Under the pieces are notes generated by a model. That model had not been told where the DNA came from and searched no databases. It saw only the letters and a list, made by a program, of their open reading frames with translations. DNA of 64,000 nt from WTFY01 sp965205275. Its GTDB lineage: Bacteria > Pseudomonadota > Gammaproteobacteria > UBA4575. Location: the NCBI GenBank assembly GCA_965205275.1, contig OZ242168.1, forward strand, positions 744,001 through 808,000. Reading direction: 5' to 3'. The stretch's first letter is position 1; every line of letters starts with the position of its first letter. Both the position numbers and the translations under genes were made by a program. Shown here in pieces: positions 56,901 to 64,000 of the stretch.

Positions 56901-57319
56901 GCGAAATCATCAAGACCAAATACCGGGAATTACTGGGCCAGCCTTTCCGGGACCGGGACGGCAGCACACGGCCAATCAGCAAAGACGACATTCTTGTGGT
57001 CACGCCTTATAACGTACAAGTGAATCACCTGCGCTCCGTGTTGCCAGAAAATGCCAGGGTCGCAACGGTCGACAAGTTCCAGGGACAGGAAGCTCCCATC
57101 GTGCTGATTTCCATGGTGACATCGAGTGCCGAAGATCTGCCCCGGAATGTCGAGTTCCTGTACAGCAAAAACCGCTTGAATGTAGCGATTTCCCGTGCCC
57201 AGTGCCTGGCGATAGTGGTTGCCAATCCAAAGCTGCTCGAAATCCCCTGCAAGACGATTGAGCAAATGAAGCTGGCAAATACCTTCTGCCAGCTGGATGA
57301 GTACGCTACCTCTCTTTGA
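53987..57319 (+). CDS. TM0106-type nuclease fused to RNase-H-like exonuclease and SF1 helicase
   Basis: 1,110 residues in three parts. Part 1 (about 1-230) is a RecB-like nuclease with YEVLDTK (Asp133, Lys135) and an iron-sulfur Cys set (C22, C210, C213, C222; CTHCNFCAWQDHC). Part 2 (about 310-500) is a DEDD-type exonuclease: FFDMEGDPLYP, then YHYNHYE and VEYNEMDCISTRLL. Part 3 (about 700-1110) is an SF1 helicase: IQGPPGSGKTYASS, LFIDEAGQVS, VGDQMQLGQP, ATVDKFQGQEAPIVLISMV and NVAISRAQCL. Such proteins are thought to process DNA ends or act in repair or defence. The 199-base upstream gap has no gene. Confidence 0.85.
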   Translation: MQRLENGQYLYAPSDLVTFLECPHASFLDIKSLTERLEKKKATATQQLLRQKGLEHEGRYLQGLKDAGKNVREIPANRSLEERVELTVEAMYAGAEVIYQAVFLKEPWCGYADFLLKCDTPSSLGPYSYEVLDTKLAQTARPKHIVQLCAYSELLTGAQGVHPTTMHLFSGAGKQHSFRVSDFFSYYARARQRFEDYVRNLPADPYPEPCTHCNFCAWQDHCTACWEADNHLSLVANIRRFQVDKLHKAGIGTVAQLAVTAPDREIPDLNRDVFSRLRSQAVLQTGKAQTGESRFEIVPCSADRGFARMPVPDEGDLFFDMEGDPLYPNGLEYLFGVHYMLDEKKTFRPFWAHSHEEEKGAFKRFMGFLADRLAKYPHAHIYHYNHYETTALKRLACRYAVCEEQLDTLLRAQKFVDLYQVVRECIRTSEPGYSIKNLETFYMDKRENTVATAADSIIVYNQWRETGEDTLLQGIVEYNEMDCISTRLLRNWLLELKPDGIPWFKGLPEYGETEEPQRKDWEVSYEDYQNRLDVQQDESPTIRERLLHLLEFHNREAKPRWWSSFERQNKFENELIDDTECLGGLRQIGRPETEERSLIYTFAFPPQEYKLRVGNPVVNVTGMEAAGTIVELDEDLCTVRIRRSADKGPLPACFSAGPSGPINSRGIRSAIYRYADHVIQRPGETHAATELLGRRLPRIHGKAAGEPIVTSQDVQAGMLQAVAGLDRSYLFIQGPPGSGKTYASSHVIVELLKRGKRIGITSNSHKAIHNLLKRVVNVAAEKNVRFQGVKKATRGTDETFFDGQFIRNETRTENINLDADLLAGTAWLFSHAYLQGQLDYLFIDEAGQVSTANVVAMATSARNIILVGDQMQLGQPVQGIHPGEAGLSVLEFLLGEHSTISPERGIFLDRTYRLRPSICRFISDAFYDGHLMPHESTSLRSLDLHDTDLPNEGIVMIAAEHESCSQKSVEEGEIIKTKYRELLGQPFRDRDGSTRPISKDDILVVTPYNVQVNHLRSVLPENARVATVDKFQGQEAPIVLISMVTSSAEDLPRNVEFLYSKNRLNVAISRAQCLAIVVANPKLLEIPCKTIEQMKLANTFCQLDEYATSL

Positions 57320-57606
57320 TGATCCATTCGTATGAAAAAACGGATATGTTAAACTTGACATCCGGACAGACCTGACGTGACCTGTCCCGGTCAGGCCACA
57401 TTACTGCCACCTCAGCTGTCCTTACGCGTAAAACCGGTCAGACCACTTTATGCGGATTTCAGCCTCCAGCGGATGACAAAAAACCATTTTCGAGGCTGAT
57501 GATGAATACTTTTTATGGCAGGATACTGTCAGGTGAGAAGATTTGCCGAAGTACACATGGGGTTGATACTCATACCAATCGCCGAAAAAAAGGATGAATT
57601 AGCAAA

Positions 57607-58287
57607 ATGAATAAGCTGCAAAGCTCTTTTGAGCTGTTATTAAGCCTGGGTGGGCCGGTCGTAATGGCCCTTTTAGTGTTTTCTGTTATTGGGACTGCAA
57701 TAATTTTACTGAAAATCTGGCAGTTTTTAGCACTGCGCCTGGGATCGTCCAGGTTTGCGGAAACGGCCTTACAGGCGTGGCGCAAAAATGAACGGGAAAA
57801 AGCCATGGGCATCGTCAAGAACAGAAGCCATCCCGTTGCAAAAGTCCTGCACACGGCCTTTGTGCAACGTCAAGCAACGCTGAAAATCTCCATGGAGAAT
57901 GCACGGGAAGAAACCCTCCGTGTTGCCCGGGCACAACTTGAAAAACTCAGGAGTTATATGCGTATCCTGGAAGTCATTGCCGCATTAAGTCCCCTGCTCG
58001 GACTGCTGGGAACCGTGCTTGGCATGATCAAGGTTTTTCGTGAGCTGGAACTGGCGGGCAGCAAAGTGGACCCTTCTATCCTGTCCGGCGGGATCTGGGA
58101 GGCCTTGCTGACGACTGCCCTGGGTCTGTCCATCGCAATCCCTGCCGTGTTGATGGTGAATTATTTTGACCGCGTAATCGATCGGATCAGACACCGTATG
58201 GAAGATACGGCAACCCAGGTGTTTACCGGTGATGAATCATTACAAAAGATTCATGCCATTGAAGGCGGATCAGCCTCTGCGACCTGA
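57607..58287 (+). CDS. exbB: ExbB/TolQ-type proton-channel protein
   Basis: 226 residues, three membrane helices (about 15-37, 122-145 and 165-187). The family core is ALSPLLGLLGTVLGMIKVFR and GIWEALLTTALGLSIAIPAV. It forms a pentameric inner-membrane channel with ExbD and energises TonB. First gene of an operon exbB-exbD-exbD-tonB; exbD1 starts 2 bases after its stop. A TTGACA-like hexamer lies at about 57354 in the 287-base upstream gap. Confidence 0.93.
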   Translation: MNKLQSSFELLLSLGGPVVMALLVFSVIGTAIILLKIWQFLALRLGSSRFAETALQAWRKNEREKAMGIVKNRSHPVAKVLHTAFVQRQATLKISMENAREETLRVARAQLEKLRSYMRILEVIAALSPLLGLLGTVLGMIKVFRELELAGSKVDPSILSGGIWEALLTTALGLSIAIPAVLMVNYFDRVIDRIRHRMEDTATQVFTGDESLQKIHAIEGGSASAT

Positions 58288-58289
58288 CC

Positions 58290-58700
58290 ATGCAGATTGC
58301 TGCAGCTGAAAAAAAACATAATCTGATCAGCCTTACACCGCTTATCGATGTGGTGTTTATATTGCTGGTATTTTTTATGCTGATCACGGATTTTGCAAAG
58401 TTTTCCATCGTTACACTCAGCGTCGCTCAGGATGAAAATGCAGTCGACACAGAACAAACGAGTTCAATTGTACATATATCAAGTAATGGAGAGCTGCGGT
58501 TTGATCAAAGGGAAATCAATTTTTCCCAATTGACGGGTCTGGTGAGCAATAAACTCGCTGAAAATGAAAAGCATATATTTTTCATTCGCCCGAATGATGA
58601 AACGCTCCTGCAGGATACGATTTTTGTGCTGGATGAACTGATACCTCTGGCCCCGAACAATATCTCGTTCCTGCGCGATCTGGCGGAAGATTCGCAATGA
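58290..58700 (+). CDS. exbD: ExbD-type protein 1 (with the proton-carrying Asp)
   Basis: 136 residues, one helix then a periplasmic domain. The helix starts TPLIDVVFILLVFFMLITDF and carries Asp20, the residue that takes up protons in ExbD/TolR/MotB proteins. The last 4 bases overlap the next exbD-type gene (ATGA). It pairs with ExbB in the proton channel. Confidence 0.92.
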   Translation: MQIAAAEKKHNLISLTPLIDVVFILLVFFMLITDFAKFSIVTLSVAQDENAVDTEQTSSIVHISSNGELRFDQREINFSQLTGLVSNKLAENEKHIFFIRPNDETLLQDTIFVLDELIPLAPNNISFLRDLAEDSQ

Positions 58701-59095
58701 CCCTTACGGATTCGACCAAGTCACAGGACTTCGAAAGTGTCCTGCCGCTGATCAACGTTATCTTTCTATTGCTGATCTTTCTTGTTCTGGGCGGCATCTT
58801 TACAGAACCCGAACTGTTTGATGTGCATCTGCCTGAGTCAATCAGTGACAAACAGGCTGTGGATGAGCCGGTACAGATACTGCTCAGCAAAGAAGGTGAG
58901 CTTGCCTACGATGGAAAGGCAATTTCAGTAGAGCGATTCCAGCAACTGGCACAGCAGATCATATCGAATAACCCGGAAGCATTTATTCAGATCAAGGCTG
59001 ACCAGAAAGTTGCCATGCAAAACGTGTTTGAAATTATGGAGATTATCAAACGAACCGGGTATGAAAACTTTCAACTGCTTACCCTGAAAATATAG
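58697..59095 (+). CDS. ExbD-type protein 2, with Asn in place of the proton-carrying Asp
   Basis: 132 residues. Aligned with ExbD 1 from the start codon, the helix reads LPLINVIFLLLIFLVLGGIF; position 20 is Asn, not Asp. The periplasmic part (PELFDVHLPESISDKQAVDE) resembles ExbD. The absent Asp means it cannot carry protons in the usual way and may be a structural partner in an uneven ExbD pair. Paired ExbD subunits with this change occur in several gammaproteobacterial TonB clusters, as I recall, but I cannot check frequency. Confidence 0.88.
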   Translation: MTLTDSTKSQDFESVLPLINVIFLLLIFLVLGGIFTEPELFDVHLPESISDKQAVDEPVQILLSKEGELAYDGKAISVERFQQLAQQIISNNPEAFIQIKADQKVAMQNVFEIMEIIKRTGYENFQLLTLKI

Positions 59096-59112
59096 CGGCT
59101 ATACGTCAAAAA

Positions 59113-59880
59113 ATGGAAATCGGGATCAAGCACTGGTTTAGCGTACTAAGTCTGGCTGTACTTTTGCATGTGTACGCAGCTTTGCATGTAAATCTCACTG
59201 GTTATTCAGCAGAATCCGTACATCTGTTCGATCAATACATAATTGATCTAACAACGCTTGCCCTGCCTCCAAAACAGATCAAGCTGGAACCTTTCGTACC
59301 CCCGGCACCCCAGGAAACCAGACCGCCTGAAACAAAGCCTGAACCTGAAGTCAAACCACCCAAACCGGAGCCTAAACCCAAACCTAAGCCTGAAAAACCT
59401 AAAGCCCGTGCACCTGAGGTTACACAACCGAAAGTCGTTGTACCCGAGTTTGAACAACCTGTTCAGGAAACACAGATCGAACCTGTGGAACCGTCACCGA
59501 CACCACCGGCTCCTGCACAAGTACCGAGGACTGAAAAAGCGGCAAAAAATACTTCGGCTGCAGCCCCAAAACCGGGGGTTCAAGCTGCGAAAGCAGATTA
59601 CGGATATTATCAATTGATACTGGACAGGCTTGAACGGTTGAAGAAGTATCCGTCACGTGCGCGCCGGCGTGGTGAGCAGGGAACGGTAGTCCTGTCCTTT
59701 ACATTAAACAGGGATGGCAGCCTGAAGCATTATAAAATCAGGCAAAGTTCAGGCTCCAAAGCCCTGGATATTGCGGTCAAGAAACTGATCAAACGTGCAA
59801 CCCCTTTTCCGGCAGTGCCGGAAAATATCAGCACGGACAAGCTTGAATTGTCGGTACCCATCTCCTTTGCCCTGAACTGA
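59113..59880 (+). CDS. tonB: TonB-type energy-transducing protein
   Basis: 255 residues. The N-terminal anchor (HWFSVLSLAVLLHVYAALHV, about 7-26) keeps it in the inner membrane. The middle is a Pro/Lys/Glu-rich rod (PEPEVKPPKPEPKPKPKPEK) that spans the periplasm. The C-terminal domain (YGYYQLILDRLERLKKYPSR, GEQGTVVLSFTLNRDGSL) binds the TonB box of receptors. It ends 140 bases from the convergent TonB-dependent receptor, its likely client. Confidence 0.92.
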   Translation: MEIGIKHWFSVLSLAVLLHVYAALHVNLTGYSAESVHLFDQYIIDLTTLALPPKQIKLEPFVPPAPQETRPPETKPEPEVKPPKPEPKPKPKPEKPKARAPEVTQPKVVVPEFEQPVQETQIEPVEPSPTPPAPAQVPRTEKAAKNTSAAAPKPGVQAAKADYGYYQLILDRLERLKKYPSRARRRGEQGTVVLSFTLNRDGSLKHYKIRQSSGSKALDIAVKKLIKRATPFPAVPENISTDKLELSVPISFALN

Positions 59881-60020
59881 AAAAGGTACGGGCCGCCTTC
59901 CACGATGCCGGACCCGGGCATCCGGACCCTAGGCAGCATGACTTGCAATCCTGTACAAACTCTTGGTCAGGGCAAATGCCCGCCTGTCTGATCACAGGAA
60001 AATGACAGACGGGGCCGGAA

Positions 60021-62702
60021 TCAGAACTGATACTCGAACGACGTGTAGTAAAACCCGCCGTTAAAGCCAAACGGTGCGGCACGACGGGAGTACGTGAATA
60101 CCCCGTCCGAGTCGACGATCGTATTGCCCTCGGCATCCACAATCGTACCCGCGTTTGTGCCGCTGATCTTGTCCTTGTCCGGTTCCACATCGAAGATATT
60201 ATCGGCGCCCAGCTTGAATATGCCGGGGCCCAGCTCGTAGCTTAACTGAACATCCGTAATGAATTCAGCATCATAGGACTGTTTCTTGCTACCCTCCGTA
60301 ATCCTGTATCGACCGTATCGTTGTACCGAAGCCGAGGCTGCAAACTTCCCAACCCTGTACAGGGCCGACAAGGCTGCCCGACTCTTCGGCTGCCACTCCT
60401 CGATAATTGACCGCTCCAGCTCGCCAAATAGTGCCTCCGGAAGTCCTGCTGGCAAATTGACTGATTCGATTTCCGTGTCTGTCCACGATCCCAGCAGCTG
60501 CAGTGTCAGGTCCCCTTTTATGTTCATCGGAACCCCCCAGGTCATTACAATATCGGCACCCTCTGTCACTGTGTCGGCACCGTTCATAAAAAACTGACCC
60601 TTTTCGACGCCTTGCACCGCTTCAAACGCATTGATTACAGATTGTGGAAGCATTTGCTCTGATGAGTTTGGATCCAACTGCGCACTGATGATGATTCGAT
60701 CGTCCACCTCAATCCGGTAGAAGTCCGTAGTCAGCGAGAATGAAGGCGACGGCTGCCAGACAAAGCCACCACTCCAGTTGACAGATTCCTCTTCCTCTAG
60801 TTCCGGGATACCAATGGCCCGGGCAATTTCACTGTCGTTGCGGAATGTTCCCACTTGGAATCCTACAGTAACATTCTCCTCGTTCACCCGGAACTGGGTA
60901 CTGATATTGTTGAAGTAGAGCTGCTGCATGGAGGGTGCCCGGAATCCTGAACTGACCGAGGCGCGCAGGAAAAATGCATCGCTAAGCTCCAGCTTCGAGG
61001 CAATCTTGCCGTTGAGCGTATCGCCGAAATCGCTGTAATCCTCGTAGCGCAGCCCCAACCCTAGCTGAAACTGATCGTTCAACTGAATATCGGTATCAAC
61101 ATAAAATGACTTGGCATGCCGGGTTTCGTTGACTTCGTTGACTGGCTTGAATCCGGTGAAAACCTGGATCCCGGCATCACCCCCGCCAGTTCCGTCATAA
61201 TCCTCGTAGGAATACGGCTCCCCGGCCTTGATTTCGTAGCGGTCCCGTTTGTATTCGGCCCCCCAAGCGATATCGGCCCTTTTGTATGGCATTGTGAAAT
61301 CCAGATTCACCGTGGTCAGGTCCAGGCTCAGCTCGCCTGCATCAGCACTGGTCTGCGTGGTCCCGGAAAAATCGACCCCTGGAAATTCAAATGGCGCCAT
61401 ATACTCGCCGGTGGGATTCAGCATCCTGTTTACCCAAGAGGCGTTATGTGAGTTGCGTATATCAAATTCAAAATTGTTGCCCCCGTGGACGAGACTCAAA
61501 TCGACCGTCAGCCCGCTCTCAAACTCGCGGCGAACCCCTGCACCGATTGAATAATCCTGGATAGTGGTGTCGATCAGTGGCAGAAAGCCATCAGGGTACA
61601 CTGCACTCGATGGATCGTCATCCGCGTCATTAAATGCCCCGAGATAAGGATTGCGACTCTTCCGAGTCGCAGGCCGGTAAAAACCACCGCTCAGGTTGGT
61701 CGACCGGGAAAAATCAGCAAAGCCATACAACTCCCCCTGGTCACCCCAGACTGGCTGCACAAAATTCAGGGTCCCGATGACCTGCTCCTGCTCGGCATCC
61801 CCGATGCGGAAATTGCGTCGATCGAAATCCCGCTCCTTGTTGTTCGGGTCGCTGGTAATCGTTGTTACGCCATCTTCACCCGTAAGTGTTTTGCTGCCAG
61901 CAGCATTCGTGCACACTCCAACCCGATCATCACTCGGGGCTAGGTCCTTACCCGGATCCGTCTCATCACATTCAGTATCCGGATACTGAATGATACCGGT
62001 TTTCCCGGCCCGGTTAGTCCGGTCCCGTTCATTGTACTCAAGTGCCACGTGCAACACGCCGTCGTTGCCCAAGGCAAATCCCTTGTTGAAACCGATTGAA
62101 CGACGCTCGCCGTCCCCTTTGTAGGTGGACCCATACAACCCCTTCAAGGCTCCCTCGTAGTCTTCCTTGAGAATAATATTGATGACCCCGGCAACGGCAT
62201 CCGAGCCATACTGGGCCGAGGCACCGTCCCGCAGGATCTCTACCCGCTCGATCGCACTCACCGGAATGGCATTCATGTCCGTGCCGGCCGTGCCCCGACC
62301 GACCGAGGTGTTTACATGGATCAGCGCGCTTCCATGGCGTCGCTTGCCATTGACCAGCACCAGTACCTGGTCAGGCCCCATCCCCCGCAAGGTCGCCGGG
62401 CGCACTGAATCGGTCCCGTCACTTATCGACGAATTCGAAAAGTTGAATGAGGGGATGATGGCCTGAATCGCCTTTCCCAGTTCACTCTGCCCGGTTCGCA
62501 GCAGTTCTTCCCCGCTTACCACGTCCACCGGAACGGGGGAATCGGCAACACTGCGCTCTCCAAACCGGCTGCCGACCACGACAATCTCACCGAGTTGGAC
62601 AACCTCCTGGCCCTGCACCATCATTGCAGCCAGTAAAAGAACCAGGGTGATAGCAGCCCGGCTCCAGAAACAGGCGGCAAAAAAATTCTTTTCTATTCTC
62701 AT
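60021..62702 (-). CDS. TonB-dependent outer-membrane receptor
   Basis: 893 residues from ATG 62702, which follows a good ribosome site (GGGGGA). A signal peptide (ending MMVQGQ) and a TonB box near residue 37 (GEIVVVGSRF) precede the plug domain (IIPSFNFSNSSISDGTDSVR, LRGMGPDQVLVLVNGKRRHG, ILRDGASAQYGSDAVAGVIN). The barrel ends FEYQF as is usual. It imports a siderophore, cobalamin, haem or other large ligand; which one cannot be told. The neighbouring TonB operon on the opposite strand should energise it. Confidence 0.92.
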   Translation of the reverse strand: MRIEKNFFAACFWSRAAITLVLLLAAMMVQGQEVVQLGEIVVVGSRFGERSVADSPVPVDVVSGEELLRTGQSELGKAIQAIIPSFNFSNSSISDGTDSVRPATLRGMGPDQVLVLVNGKRRHGSALIHVNTSVGRGTAGTDMNAIPVSAIERVEILRDGASAQYGSDAVAGVINIILKEDYEGALKGLYGSTYKGDGERRSIGFNKGFALGNDGVLHVALEYNERDRTNRAGKTGIIQYPDTECDETDPGKDLAPSDDRVGVCTNAAGSKTLTGEDGVTTITSDPNNKERDFDRRNFRIGDAEQEQVIGTLNFVQPVWGDQGELYGFADFSRSTNLSGGFYRPATRKSRNPYLGAFNDADDDPSSAVYPDGFLPLIDTTIQDYSIGAGVRREFESGLTVDLSLVHGGNNFEFDIRNSHNASWVNRMLNPTGEYMAPFEFPGVDFSGTTQTSADAGELSLDLTTVNLDFTMPYKRADIAWGAEYKRDRYEIKAGEPYSYEDYDGTGGGDAGIQVFTGFKPVNEVNETRHAKSFYVDTDIQLNDQFQLGLGLRYEDYSDFGDTLNGKIASKLELSDAFFLRASVSSGFRAPSMQQLYFNNISTQFRVNEENVTVGFQVGTFRNDSEIARAIGIPELEEEESVNWSGGFVWQPSPSFSLTTDFYRIEVDDRIIISAQLDPNSSEQMLPQSVINAFEAVQGVEKGQFFMNGADTVTEGADIVMTWGVPMNIKGDLTLQLLGSWTDTEIESVNLPAGLPEALFGELERSIIEEWQPKSRAALSALYRVGKFAASASVQRYGRYRITEGSKKQSYDAEFITDVQLSYELGPGIFKLGADNIFDVEPDKDKISGTNAGTIVDAEGNTIVDSDGVFTYSRRAAPFGFNGGFYYTSFEYQF

Positions 62703-62831
62703 GACTTCCCCCATTATTAATACTTGTCACCCAAAGCCTGATGTCCTGGACTCTTTATGGATGGCTTGAGCGTGCACTCAGGAAAACTGTGGTTGGTTTC
62801 CCGCAGATAATATCTTTTACAAGCGCCTAAT

Positions 62832-63242
62832 ATGCTGGAATTTTTGCTTGAATACAAATATATTTTGGTTGCCCTGGCCTGGGGTTCCCTGACCCTTTTC
62901 ATCGCAAGTATCGCCATTATCCCCTGGCTGGTCACAAAGATTCCCGCAGACTATTTCCACAAGGAACGCCGTACCTCGATCTACCCCGGCGGCAGACCCC
63001 TGTCGCTACAATTATTGGCTGTAACCAAGAATATATGCGGCGGCCTGCTGGTCATACTGGGACTGGCCATGCTGGTACTGCCAGGTCAAGGCGTGCTCAC
63101 GATTCTGATTGGCCTGTTTTTAATGAATTTCCCAGGCAAATACAAACTTGAGTGCAGGTTGGTTGCCGCCCCGAAGGTATTGAATTCATTGAACTGGATT
63201 CGAACCAAAGCCAGAAAGCCGCCCCTGATCATCGGGCCATGA
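62832..63242 (+). CDS. PGPGW-type small membrane protein
   Basis: 136 residues with two or three helices: about 10-32 (ILVALAWGSLTLFIASIAII) and 70-100 (GLLVILGLAMLVLPGQGVLTI). The LVLPGQGVLTILIGLFLMNF segment corresponds to the PGPGW transmembrane family. Function unknown; it shares the short 117-base gap with the divergently transcribed receptor. Confidence 0.75.
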   Translation: MLEFLLEYKYILVALAWGSLTLFIASIAIIPWLVTKIPADYFHKERRTSIYPGGRPLSLQLLAVTKNICGGLLVILGLAMLVLPGQGVLTILIGLFLMNFPGKYKLECRLVAAPKVLNSLNWIRTKARKPPLIIGP

Positions 63243-63364
63243 TGCCTGCGACCGTGTCATTACGCGGCCCGGCATTATCTGCTAAAGTCACGTCATGACT
63301 ACCGCGACTGCACGGACAACGTGCCAGACCCTTCCGCATGGGCCGGCACCCCAGACGACATCCC

Positions 63365-63706
63365 ATGAGTGATACGATCTTTTCCAGGATCATCAGCCGG
63401 GAAATCCCTGCTGAAATCGTATTTGAAGACGACCTTTGCCTTGCCTTTAACGATGTCAACCCGCAGGCGCCGACCCATATCCTCATTATCCCCAAAAAGC
63501 CGATCGCCAGACTTGCAGAGGCCGGCGATGAAGATCAGGCTCTGCTGGGCCACCTGCTGTTAAAAGCCAGGGATATCGCAAACAGCCTGGGGTGCGGAGA
63601 TGCCTACCGGATAGCCATCAACAACGGTGAGCAGGCAGGCCAGACCGTATTTCACCTGCACCTCCATCTGCTGGCGGGCCGGCCCTTCAGCTGGCCGCCC
63701 GGATAG
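63365..63706 (+). CDS. hinT: HIT-family nucleotide hydrolase (HinT type)
   Basis: 113 residues from MSDTIFSRIISREIPAEIVF at 63365; nine upstream in-frame residues are not family-like. The body has AFNDVNPQAPTHILIIPKKP and ends with the histidine triad QTVFHLHLHLLAGRPFSWPP. HinT-type proteins remove AMP/GMP from amines (phosphoramidates) as dimers in the cytoplasm. The gene stands alone. Confidence 0.92.
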   Translation: MSDTIFSRIISREIPAEIVFEDDLCLAFNDVNPQAPTHILIIPKKPIARLAEAGDEDQALLGHLLLKARDIANSLGCGDAYRIAINNGEQAGQTVFHLHLHLLAGRPFSWPPG

Positions 63707-63711
63707 AAAAA

Positions 63712-64000
63712 TCAGTCGGCCAGCAGTTGCTTGCGCGCCTGTGCAAGGTGCTTGCGTGCCCCTGCATCAGGAGTCGGGTATTTCAGGTCAAGATTCTGCA
63801 GGGATTTCTTGAGGATTCTGGCTACGCTATAGTGCATGAAAGGTTTGTCATCGGCAGGGATTACGTACCACGGTGCCCAGGGCTTGGAGGTCACCCTGAT
63901 CATCTGTTCATAAGCGGCCATATAGTCTTGCCAGTATTTCCGCTCCTGCAAATCCGAGGGCGACCATTTCCAGTGCTTCTCTTTTTTGTTAATTCTGCGC
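63712..64000 (-). CDS. polyphosphate kinase 2, 3' part, cut by the window edge
   Basis: About 96 codons of the C-terminus are visible. HWKWSPSDLQERKYWQDYM, then YVIPADDKPFMHYSVARILK are hallmarks of PPK2, with the catalytic Trp/Asp region and the basic tail (GARKHLAQARKQLL). PPK2 uses polyphosphate to make GTP or ATP from GDP/ADP. The start lies outside the window; it converges with hinT with a 5-base gap. Confidence 0.9.
   Translation of the reverse strand, partial: RRINKKEKHWKWSPSDLQERKYWQDYMAAYEQMIRVTSKPWAPWYVIPADDKPFMHYSVARILKKSLQNLDLKYPTPDAGARKHLAQARKQLLAD

Noticed and set aside
59898..59935. Hairpin CCGGA...TCCGG between tonB and the receptor as a terminator
   Set aside because: There is a stem but no following T-run on either strand, so I cannot call it a terminator.

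Overview
The window looks like a chromosomal segment of a gammaproteobacterium. Supporting genes are dusA of the gammaproteobacterial type, yadG/yadH, divergent bfr/bfd with a Fur box, fur, a cbb3-type oxidase cluster, the paired UvrD-like helicase-nuclease and PD-(D/E)XK repair genes of AddAB type, and a TonB/ExbB/ExbD1/ExbD2 operon beside a TonB-dependent receptor. The genus cannot be read from the sequence. A secreted DsrE-type protein is compatible with, but does not prove, sulfur metabolism.

Layout. (1) 0-8 kb: a polyamine-type ABC importer on the minus strand (potA, potD, potB, potC). Its potA is separated from potD by a plus-strand porin and two decayed membrane-protein fragments. (2) 7.8-18.6 kb: housekeeping genes. 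These are dusA, a frameshifted M17 leucyl aminopeptidase, yadG-yadH, a cytochrome P450, fur, and a minus-strand oxidase operon sco-ccoN-ccoO-small membrane protein-ccoP-like, followed by a DUF302 gene. (3) 18.8-44.1 kb: an accessory island crowded with mobile DNA. It holds two identical IS5-family copies, three IS3-family copies with both ends visible (one with a nonsense-broken OrfB), one truncated IS3 copy, an IS256-family element and several IS fragments. Between them lie poorly known small genes, a broken repeat lipoprotein, two predicted PD-(D/E)XK-like nuclease genes next to an IS-broken HNH-like gene, a ParDE-like toxin-antitoxin pair, and a 5-kb autotransporter adhesin pseudogene. (4) 44.2-64 kb: core-like genes. 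These are a frameshifted DUF1295 protein, a phosphoribosyltransferase, AddA/AddB-like genes, bfr/bfd, a large TM0106-type nuclease-helicase, the TonB energising operon with a TonB-dependent receptor, a PGPGW-type membrane protein, a HIT protein and the end of a PPK2 gene.

How the genes fit together. Iron handling is well represented: Fur, a Fur-box candidate between bfr and bfd, and a TonB-dependent uptake module. The oxidase operon carries its own copper chaperone (Sco). The AddAB-like pair and the nuclease-helicase serve double-strand-break processing or DNA defence.

The most interesting points are these. The second ExbD has Asn where the first has the proton-carrying Asp. The CcoP-like cytochrome has an extra N-terminal soluble domain. 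Two adjacent nuclease-like genes of unknown role sit inside the IS-bracketed segment. Three gene disruptions sit exactly at runs of five G/C, so each may be real decay or a sequencing indel. All family calls are made by eye from translated sequence; no database search was run.
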